DNA of 64,000 nucleotides from Polaribacter dokdonensis (GTDB lineage: Bacteria > Bacteroidota > Bacteroidia > Flavobacteriales > Flavobacteriaceae). The stretch is taken from contig NZ_CP101505.1 in the NCBI RefSeq assembly GCF_024362345.1, positions 206,001 through 270,000 of the forward strand. The letters are read 5' to 3'. Shown one piece after another: positions 9,101 through 18,888 of this stretch; positions within the stretch are counted from its first letter, which is position 1; each line of letters opens with the position of its first letter. A model generated the notes under the pieces. The model was not told the origin of the DNA. It worked only from the letters and a program-made list of their open reading frames with translations, and searched no databases. A program made the position numbers and the translations under genes.

Positions 9101-9391
9101 TTACTCTTCTACTTCTACAATTTTATTGATAGCTTCTAATAGTTTAAAGTCTAATTCAGTAACACCATCTTCATCATGAGTAGTTAAGGTGATATCTAAA
9201 GTATTATAAACGTTTGTCCATTCTGGATGATGATTTAAAGCTTCACACTCAAAGGCAATTCTATTCATGGCAGACATACAATCTTTAAAATTTTCGAATT
9301 CAAAATCTGTATGTAAGGCATCTTCGTAAAACTCCCAATCAGGATAGTTTTCTAATTTTGAATTTATTTCTTTCTCTGATAGTTTTTTCAT
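9101..9391 (-). CDS. 4a-hydroxytetrahydrobiopterin dehydratase (PCD/DCoH)
   Basis: 96 residues, the usual full length. The catalytic motif is present: EALNHHPEWTNVYNTLDI with the paired histidines, then THDEDGVTELD. The enzyme recycles the pterin cofactor of aromatic amino acid hydroxylases. The stop lies one base from the start of the DUF6452 gene, so they share a transcript. No hydroxylase gene is nearby. Confidence 0.92.
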   Translation of the reverse strand: MKKLSEKEINSKLENYPDWEFYEDALHTDFEFENFKDCMSAMNRIAFECEALNHHPEWTNVYNTLDITLTTHDEDGVTELDFKLLEAINKIVEVEE

Positions 9392-9458
9392 GATGTTAAT
9401 TTTAATTGCTAAAATAAAATGATTTTATGTAATTAACTGTTAAACAAATCAAGTAATT

Positions 9459-10910
9459 CTACTTTTCAAACAAAACTACTGTTTCTATATGAGATGTATG
9501 TGGAAATTGGTCTACCAAACTAATTTTTTTAATTTGATAACCAGCCTCTCTTAGAATCTCTGTGTCTCTAGCTTGTGTTGCTGGGTTGCAAGACACGTAA
9601 ACCATTCTATCTGCATTTAGGTTGATAATTTTTTGCAATGTTTTTGGCATAATACCAGCTCTTGCAGGATCTAAAATGATAGTTTTAATTTTATCTTGAT
9701 ATTCAGGATGCTGAGCTAAGAACTTTCCAACATCAGCTGCATAAAATTTTAGACCATCAATATTATTTCTTTTAGCATTTTCCTTAGCATCTTCAATGGC
9801 TGATGCAACAATATCTACACCTACAATTTTAGCATTATCGCTTTTAGAAGCCACAATTTGCCCAATAGTTCCTGTACCACAGAATAAATCCATTACAACA
9901 GTATTGTCTACTTTAGATTTATCTTCTAAAACGTAATCAACAACTTTTGAGTATAATTTTTCTGCGGATTTTGGATTGGTTTGAAAAAAGCTTTTCATAC
10001 TAATTTCAAAATTTAAACCCAATAACTCTTCTACAATTTTATCTTTTCCATATACTAAATCTATGCTTCCAGAGGTTGCAATGGTTCTATCACCAACTTC
10101 GTCATTTATAGTATGTAATAAACCAGCAACTCTATCACCAAAAAGATCTACTAGAAAATTAGCGAATTTATTTAAATCGAATTTTGGTAAATCATAAGAA
10201 GTAGTTACTAAATTAAAAAGTAACTCATTGGTTTTAAATGATTTTCTAACTACAAAATACCTAAAAAAGCCTTCTTTTCTAGGTCCATGCCAAGGATCTA
10301 AACCTGTATCTAAACAATATTTTCTGATGTTTTTTAAATTGTCTTCAAACTCTTTATCAAATAAACCAGAATCTTTTTCTAGATTATCTCCCATCCACCA
10401 AACTCCACGTCTTTTAAAACCTAAAGTAAATTCGTCTTTATCTCTTTTAGCAACTCTGTCATAGCCAATAGCAGAAAAACCATATTCCATTTTATTTCTA
10501 TAATGAAATACATTTGGAGAGGTTATAAATTCATCAAATAAATCTTCTATATTTTCTACTTTACCTATTCTTTTAAAAAGAGATAAAGTACTTTCTCTCT
10601 TATATTGATGTTGCAATGCTATAGGTAACTGAATATAAGGAGCTCCAGGAATGTCTTGAAAAGGCACTTCTACTTCATTTTCTGAAGGAGTTATCACATC
10701 TATTAATTTTGCCTCAGCATATTTTTTACTCGACTTTTTTATTTGGGCTTTTACCAATTGTCCTGGTAAAGTGTTAGGCACAAAAACAACAAAACTACCT
10801 TCATCAGAATGAATTCTTGCAATTCCTTTTCCACCAAAAGCATAATCTTCAATTTTAAGTTCTAAAACCTGATTTCTCTTTACAAATTTGTTTCGTTCTC
10901 TTCTTGGCAT
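9459..10910 (-). CDS. rlmD: TRAM-domain RNA uracil-C5 methyltransferase (RlmD type), Fe-S cysteines missing
   Basis: 483 residues from ATG 10910; a longer frame begins with TTG and is unlikely. The N-terminal TRAM domain runs from about 10 to 70. The SAM site VVMDLFCGTGTIGQ and the catalytic cysteine in VYVSCNPATQARD are intact, so 5-methyluridine formation in 23S rRNA is expected. The four cysteines that hold a 4Fe-4S cluster in E. coli RlmD are not seen; the corresponding stretch reads PGAPYIQLPIALQHQ. RlmCD-type specificity cannot be excluded. It is first in the gene run down to DUF6048. Confidence 0.85.
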   Translation of the reverse strand: MPRRERNKFVKRNQVLELKIEDYAFGGKGIARIHSDEGSFVVFVPNTLPGQLVKAQIKKSSKKYAEAKLIDVITPSENEVEVPFQDIPGAPYIQLPIALQHQYKRESTLSLFKRIGKVENIEDLFDEFITSPNVFHYRNKMEYGFSAIGYDRVAKRDKDEFTLGFKRRGVWWMGDNLEKDSGLFDKEFEDNLKNIRKYCLDTGLDPWHGPRKEGFFRYFVVRKSFKTNELLFNLVTTSYDLPKFDLNKFANFLVDLFGDRVAGLLHTINDEVGDRTIATSGSIDLVYGKDKIVEELLGLNFEISMKSFFQTNPKSAEKLYSKVVDYVLEDKSKVDNTVVMDLFCGTGTIGQIVASKSDNAKIVGVDIVASAIEDAKENAKRNNIDGLKFYAADVGKFLAQHPEYQDKIKTIILDPARAGIMPKTLQKIINLNADRMVYVSCNPATQARDTEILREAGYQIKKISLVDQFPHTSHIETVVLFEK

Positions 10911-10931
10911 TCTAAAATATTTGGATTGCAA

Positions 10932-11081
10932 AATTAGGAAAATTGAACACTATTTAGATTAATTTCTTATTTTTGTTTTTCTTCGAGGATGATTTCTTTC
11001 CCACGCTGAATTTCTGATTACTTTCAGAAGGATAAAGGTAGAACAGGAATGTTTTTAGTATAAACATTTAAATAAATTAAA
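10932..11081 (+). other. Leader region upstream of rocD with a hairpin
   Basis: This divergent gap is less AT-rich than its surroundings at 10981-11050. It contains a short inverted repeat, TTCTGA with TCAGAA, at about 11011-11030, followed by purine-rich sequence (AAGGATAAAGGTAGAACAGG) before the rocD start. I cannot match it to a known riboswitch class. It may be a structured 5' leader or only a promoter region. Confidence 0.3.
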
Positions 11082-12362
11082 ATGGCTGTTTTAGACAAGT
11101 TAACATCGCAACAAGCGATTGAATTAGAGAACAAATATGGTGCTCATAATTATCATCCACTACCTGTAGTTTTAAGTAGAGGAGAAGGAGTGTATGTTTG
11201 GGATGTAGAAGGTAAAAAGTATTACGATTTTCTTTCTGCTTATTCTGCAGTAAATCAAGGTCATTGTCATCCTAAGATTGTAGATGCAATGACAAATCAG
11301 GCAAAAACATTAAGCTTAACATCAAGAGCTTTTTACAATGATATGTTAGGTAGGTACGAAAAATTTGCCTCAGAGTATTTTGGTTTTGATAAGTTATTGC
11401 CTATGAATACTGGAGCAGAAGCTGTAGAAACCGCTTTAAAAATTGCAAGAAAATGGGCTTATGAAGTAAAAGGAATTGATGAAAACAAAGCCGAAATTAT
11501 TGTTTGTGAAAATAATTTTCATGGTAGAACAACAACTATTATTTCTTTTTCTAATGATCCAGTAGCAAGAAAAAACTTTGGTCCTTACACAAAAGGATTT
11601 CTAAAAATAGAGTATGATAATCTTCAAGAATTGCAAGAGGCACTCGAAAGTAGTAATAATATAGCAGCTTTTTTAGTTGAGCCTATTCAAGGTGAAGCAG
11701 GAGTTTATGTGCCTTCTGAAGGATATTTAGCTGCAGCAAAAAAGATGTGTGAAGATCATAATGTGTTATTCATTGCAGATGAAGTACAAACAGGTATAGC
11801 AAGAACAGGTCGTTTATTAGCAACTTGTGGTAATTGTTCTTGTGAAGATAAAAATTGTTCTGGAACACCAGAGGTAAAACCAGATATTTTAATTCTTGGA
11901 AAAGCTTTAAGTGGAGGAGCTTATCCTGTTTCTGCTGTATTAGCCAATGATGCAGTTATGAATGTAATAAGACCTGGAAATCATGGTTCTACATTTGGTG
12001 GTAATCCTATTGCAGCTGCAGTTGCAATGGCTGCTTTAGAAGTAGTAGCAGACGAAAAATTGGCTATTAACGCAGATAGATTAGGTAAAATCTTTAGGGA
12101 TGAATTAACTGAATTTTGTAAATCAAATGATTTAGTAAAATCAGTTAGAGGTAAAGGTTTATTAAATGCTATTTTAATTAATGATACAGAAGAAAGTTCT
12201 ACTGCTTGGGATATCTGTATTAAATTAAGAGATAATGGTTTATTAGCAAAACCTACTCATGGTAACATTATTCGTTTTGCACCACCTTTGGTTATGAATG
12301 AGGAGCAATTAAAAGAATGTATAGCTATTATAACAACTACAATTACTGACTTTAGTAAATAG
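11082..12362 (+). CDS. rocD: Ornithine aminotransferase
   Basis: 426 residues of a class III PLP aminotransferase converting ornithine and 2-oxoglutarate to glutamate semialdehyde and glutamate. Visible features are [17 protein letters not shown] for cofactor binding, [25 protein letters not shown] and the Schiff-base lysine Lys274 in [15 protein letters not shown] short cysteine-rich insert ([13 protein letters not shown]) sits near residue 250; such an insert could bind a metal. The ATG at 11082 gives the conserved N-terminus. The gene ends in a strong terminator. Confidence 0.93.
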   Translation: MAVLDKLTSQQAIELENKYGAHNYHPLPVVLSRGEGVYVWDVEGKKYYDFLSAYSAVNQGHCHPKIVDAMTNQAKTLSLTSRAFYNDMLGRYEKFASEYFGFDKLLPMNTGAEAVETALKIARKWAYEVKGIDENKAEIIVCENNFHGRTTTIISFSNDPVARKNFGPYTKGFLKIEYDNLQELQEALESSNNIAAFLVEPIQGEAGVYVPSEGYLAAAKKMCEDHNVLFIADEVQTGIARTGRLLATCGNCSCEDKNCSGTPEVKPDILILGKALSGGAYPVSAVLANDAVMNVIRPGNHGSTFGGNPIAAAVAMAALEVVADEKLAINADRLGKIFRDELTEFCKSNDLVKSVRGKGLLNAILINDTEESSTAWDICIKLRDNGLLAKPTHGNIIRFAPPLVMNEEQLKECIAIITTTITDFSK

Positions 12363-12382
12363 GAATAACGTAGTTAAAATAT

Positions 12383-12420
12383 AAAGCCATGATTTAAATT
12401 ATTAAATCATGGCTTTTTTT
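12383..12420 (+). terminator. Rho-independent terminator of rocD
   Basis: A near-perfect stem (AAAGCCATGATTTAA with TTAAATCATGGCTTT) is followed by a run of T, 21 bases after the rocD stop. Confidence 0.92.
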
Positions 12421-12428
12421 TATTTTTG
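12421..12428 (+). promoter_or_regulatory. -7 element for the DUF5362 gene
   Basis: TATTTTTG matches TAnnTTTG and lies 22 bases before the ATG at 12451, directly after the rocD terminator. Confidence 0.5.
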
Positions 12429-12450
12429 TTAGAACCTAAATTCAAATTTG

Positions 12451-12903
12451 ATGAAAGCTCACAACCCAATAACACAATTAGAACAATTAATTTTAAATGC
12501 TGATGCTAGAATATTTCTAAAAGAGACTGCTAAATGGGCTTTCTTTATAGCAATCTTAGGAATTTTTGGAATAGCTTTTATGTTTTTGGGTGCTATTGCC
12601 TCTTTTTTTGTTTTTGATGCTTTACCTCAAGCTTCACAAGCACAAGTCCCTTTTGATATGGGTTTAGCTACATCTATCTTTTACTTAGTTATGGCTTTGT
12701 TGTATGTTTTTCCTATATATTATTTATTACAGTTTTCTACAAAACTTAAAAAAGCATTGAATACTAAAAATGATGAAGTTTTAGCAAATGCTTTCGAAAT
12801 GTTAAAATCACACTATAAGTATATTGGAGTCTTATTTATTATCATAATTTCTTTAAACGTACTAACAGTTGTTGCGTTTGCTCTAGGTGCTTTCGCTATA
12901 TAA
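12451..12903 (+). CDS. DUF5362-like membrane protein
   Basis: 150 residues. Three hydrophobic segments lie at about 28-55, 70-92 and 125-150, with a soluble helical loop between the last two. The pattern RIFLKETAKWAFFIAILG after a short cytosolic N-terminus fits the DUF5362 family of inner-membrane proteins. I use the ATG at 12451 rather than the TTG one codon earlier. It has its own promoter; the convergent AsmA-like gene ends six bases beyond. Confidence 0.75.
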   Translation: MKAHNPITQLEQLILNADARIFLKETAKWAFFIAILGIFGIAFMFLGAIASFFVFDALPQASQAQVPFDMGLATSIFYLVMALLYVFPIYYLLQFSTKLKKALNTKNDEVLANAFEMLKSHYKYIGVLFIIIISLNVLTVVAFALGAFAI

Positions 12904-12909
12904 TTAGTA

Positions 12910-15519
12910 TTACGATTTTGTAGTATCTTTCTTTTTATTGAATAAATTTTTTAAGGTATTCTTTATTTTATCTTTAGTAGCACCTTTGTTAGTTGTATTT
13001 GTAGAGTCTTTATCATCTTTTTTAGTATTAAACAAATCTTTCAGTTTGTCTTTACCTTGATTCAGTAAACTTTGTTTCTGCTTCTCTACCAATTGTTTTA
13101 CCAAATTAGAAGTAGCTGTTTTTAAGTTTGTAGAAAAATTAGGACTCGTAAAACTACCTGTAATATTTGCTTTTACAGGAATACTTTTTACTTCTGCAGC
13201 ATCTTTAGGATTTAATTTTGAAATTAAACTAGTTACTTCTGTACCCAAATATTTTACAGGTACATCAAAATTTACATCATAATCAATTTTATTTTCAAAG
13301 GTATGATTACCAGAGATTTCAATACCTACATCTTTATATTTTAAAGGAATTGGTTTGATATTCACTAGGCCATTTTCGAAAGAAAAATAGGCATTTATAC
13401 CATCTAAATCTAAACGTTCTGCATTTAAAAATGATACGTTATTACCTAGTACTTGTAACACTTTAGAGTTTTCTGTTGTAAGTTTTGGATTAATTAATTT
13501 ACCAAATAAATTACCTGTAATGGTTTTTAAATTTGGTGTCATGTTCTCATCTAAAACACCTGCAACATTAACTTTAGAGTTTATTTTACCACCAATAGTT
13601 TTTGCAATGGGCGCAATTGATTTTAGCATCTCTAAACTCGAAAAAGATTCTTTTATGTTAATTTCATTTAAATCTAAATCAACCTTAAAAGTAGAGGTGT
13701 TATTTTTTGTAGAAACGTTACCATTAAAACCAATATTACCACCAAAAACATCAGATTTTAAATTCTGTAGATTTATAGTTTCGTCTTTTACATAGATTAC
13801 TCCAGTTACATTTTTTAGGTTAATATTATCATAAGTAACATTTTTTGCATTTGCTGTAAACTTGCAATCTAAAAACGCTGGTATTTTTAAAGATGTTGAT
13901 TTTGTACTGTCTTTTACCTGTTTTGTACTGCTAGTTTCAGCTAAAAAATCAGCTACTTTAAAATTGGTAGAATTTAAATTGAAATTACCTTTTAGAACTT
14001 CATCATTAAATAAAAAGCCATAGAAATTATTTAAATTCCCATTAATATTTAGATCTGAACTTCCTGTTTTTGCATCAAATTCAGTTAAACGAATGGTGTT
14101 TGTATTAAAGTTTAAAGCGGTTTTATTGATGTAAAATGGGTTTGCAACATCTTTAGCATCGTATTTAAAATTGCTTACTATAATAGAACCTGAGTTTTGA
14201 ATATTTTGATAAAGACCTTTTTCAACAGAATTCATATCAAATTTTGTAGAAACATCTGCATTAACAATTCCTGCTAATTCTTGTTCTAATTGAATAGGGT
14301 ATACCTTGTTTATACTCGTCAAGTTTATAATTCCTTTGGCATTTAAATTCACTTTTGGGTTTGTTGTTAAATTAGCAATATTTCCATTTGCTGAAAATGC
14401 ATCATCATCTATCTTAAATGTAAGGTTGTTTACATTCACGTATGTGTCATTTGCTAAACCTGTTTTGTTGATGATCTTTGCATCTATATTAATTTGATCT
14501 ACTGCCTTTGGTAAATCATTATACTTAAACATTGCATTTTTAGAGGAGAATAAAATATCAAAAGTTGGAATGGTTTCTTTTGACAAAATACCTTTTACAA
14601 CTCCATTTAAATCAAAATTTCCTTCGGTTTTTATGTCATTTAAATTTCCTGAAAATTGTTGAGGTAAAAGTGCAATTAGGTTTTTAAAATCGGAAGTTGG
14701 TGTTTTAAATTGAAGGTCATAAAGTTGATTCTCTTCTAACAACTGAATAAAACCATCAAACTCTAAAGGCAATTGATTTATGTAACCTTTATTTTCTTTA
14801 AAAGTGTATTTGGTGTTTTTTAAATCGATACCAATTATTGCATCTAAACTAATATTAACATCAGATAAATAATTTACATCATTATAATCTAAACTCAGTA
14901 GAGCATTGGTTTCTGTATCTAAATCTAAAATCTCTTCTGCAAAATTACCAGTACCTGAATGATTTATTTCCTTTACGTTTAATTTGATGTTGTTTGTTTC
15001 ATCAACATAATTAAATGTCATGTTCTCTAATTGATAATCTTCGATATCTAAAGCTAAAGAATTCTGAGTAGTTGTTGTTGAGGTAGAATCACTTGGTATA
15101 GCAATATTATAATTATTTTGGTTCTCTTTATTGATGAATATATTTACAAAACCATCTTTGGTAGAAATACTTTGTAGGGCAATAGATTCGTCTGCACTTT
15201 TAAATAGTTCAGTAATCTTCATACTTAGATTTAATTCATTTGCTGCATACAATGTATCACCTAAAAATGGAGCTTTATTTTCTACAGTAATTTCATTTAC
15301 GGTTAAACTTGCTAAAGGAAAATTTGTGAAGAAACTTAGATTTGTGTCTGTAAAAGAAACAGTAGCATTTATATTTTTATTGATGGCATTTGTAACCATC
15401 TTCTCAATTTTACCCTTAAAAATAAAAGGAGCAGAAAATAATATGATTATTATGGTTAAAAGTGAAATTAAAATCCACTTTAATACTTTCTTTCCTGTTG
15501 ATTTTTTTTGAGTTTCCAT
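12910..15519 (-). CDS. AsmA-like envelope protein
   Basis: 869 residues. A single N-terminal transmembrane helix (about 13-33) is followed by the AsmA signature ATVSFTDTNLSFFTNFPLASLTVNEITV and a long repetitive beta-rich region. The C-terminal third contains LKTITGNLFGKLINPKL and AERLDLDGINAYFSFENGLVNI, typical of AsmA C-terminal domains. The last 60 residues are very lysine-rich. Proteins of this group bridge the periplasm and are implicated in lipid transport to the outer membrane. The gene is monocistronic. Confidence 0.85.
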   Translation of the reverse strand: METQKKSTGKKVLKWILISLLTIIIILFSAPFIFKGKIEKMVTNAINKNINATVSFTDTNLSFFTNFPLASLTVNEITVENKAPFLGDTLYAANELNLSMKITELFKSADESIALQSISTKDGFVNIFINKENQNNYNIAIPSDSTSTTTTQNSLALDIEDYQLENMTFNYVDETNNIKLNVKEINHSGTGNFAEEILDLDTETNALLSLDYNDVNYLSDVNISLDAIIGIDLKNTKYTFKENKGYINQLPLEFDGFIQLLEENQLYDLQFKTPTSDFKNLIALLPQQFSGNLNDIKTEGNFDLNGVVKGILSKETIPTFDILFSSKNAMFKYNDLPKAVDQINIDAKIINKTGLANDTYVNVNNLTFKIDDDAFSANGNIANLTTNPKVNLNAKGIINLTSINKVYPIQLEQELAGIVNADVSTKFDMNSVEKGLYQNIQNSGSIIVSNFKYDAKDVANPFYINKTALNFNTNTIRLTEFDAKTGSSDLNINGNLNNFYGFLFNDEVLKGNFNLNSTNFKVADFLAETSSTKQVKDSTKSTSLKIPAFLDCKFTANAKNVTYDNINLKNVTGVIYVKDETINLQNLKSDVFGGNIGFNGNVSTKNNTSTFKVDLDLNEINIKESFSSLEMLKSIAPIAKTIGGKINSKVNVAGVLDENMTPNLKTITGNLFGKLINPKLTTENSKVLQVLGNNVSFLNAERLDLDGINAYFSFENGLVNIKPIPLKYKDVGIEISGNHTFENKIDYDVNFDVPVKYLGTEVTSLISKLNPKDAAEVKSIPVKANITGSFTSPNFSTNLKTATSNLVKQLVEKQKQSLLNQGKDKLKDLFNTKKDDKDSTNTTNKGATKDKIKNTLKNLFNKKKDTTKS

Positions 15520-15597
15520 TTACTAGTTTTAGACACTACAAAGTTACTTGAATAAAGCAAAGAGATTAATTCATTTACTGTTAAATATAACTCAAAA

Positions 15598-15631
15598 CAA
15601 AAAAAATCCAGCTTTTTATAAAGCTGGATTT
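15598..15631 (-). terminator. Terminator of the CCC-motif membrane protein gene
   Basis: AAATCCAGCTT at 15604-15614 pairs with AAGCTGGATTT at 15621-15631. A run of A on the left becomes the U-run on the minus strand, 22 bases after the stop at 15653. Confidence 0.85.
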
Positions 15632-15652
15632 CTATTTGATAAACAATATGTT

Positions 15653-15970
15653 CTATTGTTGATATTGTTGCATTTTTTCTTCAAATTCTAACATAAAGGT
15701 ATCCCAATCTGTTGTTGCTAAACCATAAAGGCTGTATAAGAAATATACCCCATTTATACCTAGAGCAATTAGTGCAAATGTTTTTGCTTTACCCATAGCA
15801 TTAATGTCTTCTGCATCATATTCTTCAGGATTTAATTCAGCTTCCTTTAATTTTTTATTTGCTATTAAGTAAGAAGGTAAGGCTAATAAAATACCTAAAC
15901 CTAAACAAATACAGCAAACTAAACTGATAGAAGATAAAACATAAATTAAGGTTGTGTTCAGTTTTTTCAT
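15653..15970 (-). CDS. CCC-motif membrane protein
   Basis: 105 residues with two transmembrane segments at about 10-34 and 62-84. The first contains the cysteine pair SLVCCICLGLG, and NPEEYDAEDINAMGKAKT lies between the helices. This matches a small Bacteroidota membrane family named after its cysteine motif, often found beside DUF2752 genes, as here. The function is unknown. The gene is last in a minus-strand run that starts with ybaB. Confidence 0.75.
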   Translation of the reverse strand: MKKLNTTLIYVLSSISLVCCICLGLGILLALPSYLIANKKLKEAELNPEEYDAEDINAMGKAKTFALIALGINGVYFLYSLYGLATTDWDTFMLEFEEKMQQYQQ

Positions 15971-15980
15971 GTAATTCTTT

Positions 15981-16268
15981 TTAAATACTAATTTTAATTA
16001 GATAGTTGATAATGATTATTGATAAGTTTATATATGCTAATCTACCAATAATTTTATTAGCATTTTTTATCTTTTTAAAAAAATTAAAAATTGCAAAGCT
16101 TATTAGTAAAATGAGCGTAAAAATTGCAGGATACATTTTAAATGCATCAAAAAAATGACCATTTATTAAAAGCAGAAAAGAACGTTGCAAACCACAACCA
16201 AGACATTCTATGTTTAAGAATGTTTTGCTAAAGCAAGGCAACATGTAACTTTCTAAATCCTGAAACAT
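15981..16268 (-). CDS. DUF2752 membrane protein
   Basis: 95 residues. The family hallmark CLGCGLQRSFLLLINGHFFDAF is at about 22-45, split here between the cysteine motif and an amphipathic helix. Two transmembrane helices follow at about 47-64 and 75-93. DUF2752 proteins are small inner-membrane proteins of unknown role. It lies ten bases upstream of the CCC-motif gene and three bases after ybaB, suggesting one transcript. Confidence 0.85.
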   Translation of the reverse strand: MFQDLESYMLPCFSKTFLNIECLGCGLQRSFLLLINGHFFDAFKMYPAIFTLILLISFAIFNFFKKIKNANKIIGRLAYINLSIIIINYLIKISI

Positions 16269-16271
16269 AAC

Positions 16272-16595
16272 TTATTTAAACATGTCCATTCCTGGAATAT
16301 TAGGCATACCACTTTTAGCAGCTATAGCCATTTCGTTTTCGTTTATTTTAGAAGCCTTTTCTATTGCTTTATTTAAGGTTATAATTAAGTAATCCTCAAG
16401 CTCTTCTGCATCGTTCAATAAAGAATCATCTATAGTAATAGATTTTATTTTTCTGTTAGCAGTTAGTGTTACTTTTATTTTATCGTCAGCAGAATTCTCA
16501 TCAACCAAAACTGTATCTAACCTCTTTTTTGTTTCTTCTACCTTTTGCTGGGCTTCTTTTAATTTGCCCATCATTCCTGAAATATCTCCAAACAT
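16272..16595 (-). CDS. ybaB: YbaB/EbfC nucleoid-associated protein
   Basis: 107 residues, the family's full length. It has an N-terminal helix [18 protein letters not shown], a central beta sheet [22 protein letters not shown] and a C-terminal helix with a methionine/proline-rich tail ([11 protein letters not shown]). YbaB forms dimers that bind DNA. In many bacteria it follows dnaX and precedes recR, but neither is adjacent here. A TAnnTTTG-like element occurs on the minus strand at 16622-16629. Confidence 0.93.
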   Translation of the reverse strand: MFGDISGMMGKLKEAQQKVEETKKRLDTVLVDENSADDKIKVTLTANRKIKSITIDDSLLNDAEELEDYLIITLNKAIEKASKINENEMAIAAKSGMPNIPGMDMFK

Positions 16596-16702
16596 TTTCT
16601 TTCGATTTATTTATTTGCAAGCAAATTTAATAAATCAAATACATTTATCTTGATTCTTATTAAAATGAAAAGAAAATTTCTACAAGGCTTACAATTAAGT
16701 CT

Positions 16703-16710
16703 TATTTTTG
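16703..16710 (+). promoter_or_regulatory. -7 element for oligopeptidase B
   Basis: TATTTTTG fits TAnnTTTG and ends 22 bases before the ATG at 16733. Confidence 0.5.
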
Positions 16711-16732
16711 CTGACGCCAAAAATTACTAGAA

Positions 16733-18832
16733 ATGAAGAGTACAGATGCTAAACATCCAATTGCAGAAAAGAAACCTACTAGATTAGAGAAACATGGAGA
16801 TGTTAGAGTAGATAACTATTCTTGGATGCGTTTGTCTGATGAGCAAAAATTAGCTCCAATAAAAGATGAGCAAACTCAAAAAGTTACCAATTATTTAGAA
16901 GCCGAAAACGACTATTATAAAGAAGTTACAGCATATACTAAAGATTTTCAAGAAGATTTGTTTCAAGAAATGAAAGGTAGAATTAAAGAAGATGATTCTT
17001 CTGTACCTTATAAAAACAATGGCTATTTCTATAATACCAGATATGAGGTTGGGAAACAATATCCTATCTACAGCAGAAAAAAAGGGAATTTAGGAGCGAG
17101 AGAAGAAATTTTGTTTGATGTAAACGAAATGGCTAAAGGTTTTGAATATTTCCAATTAGGAGGTTTAAATGTATCACCTAATAATAAATTGGTTGTTTTT
17201 GCCACAGATACTGTAAGTAGAAGACAATACTTTTTAAGAATTAAGAATTTAGAAACTGGTGAAATCTATGACGATATTATAGAAAATACTACTGGAGGCT
17301 CTGTTTGGGCAAATGACAATAAAACCATTTTCTATACCAAGAAAAACCCAACTACCTTAAGAAGCGAAAAGATTTTTAGACATATTTTAGGAACACCAAC
17401 TTCTGAAGATGTAGAAATTTATCATGAAGAAGATGACACTTTTGGAACTTATGTAACCAAGTCAAAATCTAAGAAATATATTATTATAAGTTCTTTTGCA
17501 ACAATGACAACTGAATCTAGGTATTTAGATGCAGATAATCCTACAGGAGAATTTACAGTTTTACAACCAAGATTAAAAAACTTAGAGTACAATGTTTCTC
17601 ATTATAAAGATCATTTCTATTTTTTAACAAACAAAGATGGTGCTACTAATTTTAAGTTGATGAAAACGCCTGTTTCTAAAACAACTGTAGAAAATTGGGT
17701 AGACGTAATTCCACATAGAAAAGATACCTTATTAGAAGATTTTTCTATTTACAGTGATTATTTGGTTTTAGAAGAAAGAACAAATGGACTCAATAAAATA
17801 CGCATAAAACGTTGGGATGATACAGTAGATTACTATTTGCCTTTTGATGAAGAAACCTATTCAGCAGGTGTTTATGGTAATCCTGAGTTTGATACTGAAG
17901 TAATAAGATATTCATACAATTCTTTTACAACACCAAGTTCTGTTATCGATTTTAATATGGCTACCAAAGCCAAAGAAATTAAAAAACAGCAAGAAGTTTT
18001 AGGAGGTAAATTTCAACAAGAAAATTATAAAAGCGAACGTGTTTGGGCAACAGCAAGAGATGGTAAAAAAGTAGCTATTTCTTTAGTTTATCACAAAGAC
18101 ACTGTGTTAGATGAAAACACACCATTGTTGCAATATGCTTATGGTTCTTATGGATATACCATTCCTGATAGTTTTTCTACAACTCGTTTAAGTTTGTTAG
18201 ACAGGGGGTTTGTATATGCCTTAGCACATATTAGAGGAAGTGAATATTTAGGACGAGATTGGTATGATGAAGGAAAAATGTTGCATAAAAAAAATACGTT
18301 TTATGATTTTATAGATTGTTCTCAATTTTTGATTGATAATAAATATACATCAGCCAAACATTTATATGCTATGGGTGGTTCTGCAGGAGGTTTATTAATG
18401 GGTGCAATTATAAATATGAAACCAGAAATTTACAATGGTATTATAGCAGCTGTGCCTTTTGTAGACGTAGTTTCTACTATGTTAGATGATAGTATACCAC
18501 TTACAACAGGCGAGTATGATGAATGGGGAAACCCTAACAATAAAGAGTTTTACGATTATATAAAATCATATTCTCCTTATGATAATGTTGAAGCTAAAGA
18601 ATATCCACACATGCTTGTAACCACAGGTTTTCATGACTCTCAAGTACAATATTGGGAGCCTGCAAAATGGGTTGCTAAATTAAGAGAGTTAAAAACAGAC
18701 TCAAACTTATTGTTTTTAGATACAAATATGGAAACAGGTCATGGAGGAGCATCTGGACGTTTTGAAGCATTAAAGGAAACAGCTAAAGATTATACATTTA
18801 TTTTAGCGCTAGAAAATAAGTTAGATAATTAA
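16733..18832 (+). CDS. ptrB: Oligopeptidase B (S9A serine peptidase)
   Basis: 699 residues, the normal length. It has an N-terminal beta-propeller and a C-terminal alpha/beta-hydrolase domain. The catalytic triad is Ser550 in GGSAGG, Asp635 in FHDSQVQYW and His670 in [10 protein letters not shown], all intact. It cleaves short peptides after basic residues. No signal peptide is present, so it acts in the cytoplasm. The gene has its own promoter and diverges from ybaB. Confidence 0.93.
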   Translation: MKSTDAKHPIAEKKPTRLEKHGDVRVDNYSWMRLSDEQKLAPIKDEQTQKVTNYLEAENDYYKEVTAYTKDFQEDLFQEMKGRIKEDDSSVPYKNNGYFYNTRYEVGKQYPIYSRKKGNLGAREEILFDVNEMAKGFEYFQLGGLNVSPNNKLVVFATDTVSRRQYFLRIKNLETGEIYDDIIENTTGGSVWANDNKTIFYTKKNPTTLRSEKIFRHILGTPTSEDVEIYHEEDDTFGTYVTKSKSKKYIIISSFATMTTESRYLDADNPTGEFTVLQPRLKNLEYNVSHYKDHFYFLTNKDGATNFKLMKTPVSKTTVENWVDVIPHRKDTLLEDFSIYSDYLVLEERTNGLNKIRIKRWDDTVDYYLPFDEETYSAGVYGNPEFDTEVIRYSYNSFTTPSSVIDFNMATKAKEIKKQQEVLGGKFQQENYKSERVWATARDGKKVAISLVYHKDTVLDENTPLLQYAYGSYGYTIPDSFSTTRLSLLDRGFVYALAHIRGSEYLGRDWYDEGKMLHKKNTFYDFIDCSQFLIDNKYTSAKHLYAMGGSAGGLLMGAIINMKPEIYNGIIAAVPFVDVVSTMLDDSIPLTTGEYDEWGNPNNKEFYDYIKSYSPYDNVEAKEYPHMLVTTGFHDSQVQYWEPAKWVAKLRELKTDSNLLFLDTNMETGHGGASGRFEALKETAKDYTFILALENKLDN

Positions 18833-18868
18833 AAGTACGTGCATTTTTTGTAATTCAAATAGGAAATG

Positions 18869-18876
18869 TACTTTTG
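18869..18876 (+). promoter_or_regulatory. -7 element for the cysteine-synthase-like gene
   Basis: TACTTTTG fits TAnnTTTG, with a TTG about 20 bases upstream as a -33 element. It overlaps a TTG that could be mistaken for an earlier start codon, so translation must start at 18889 or 18898. Confidence 0.6.
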
Positions 18877-18888
18877 CACTCGATTGAA

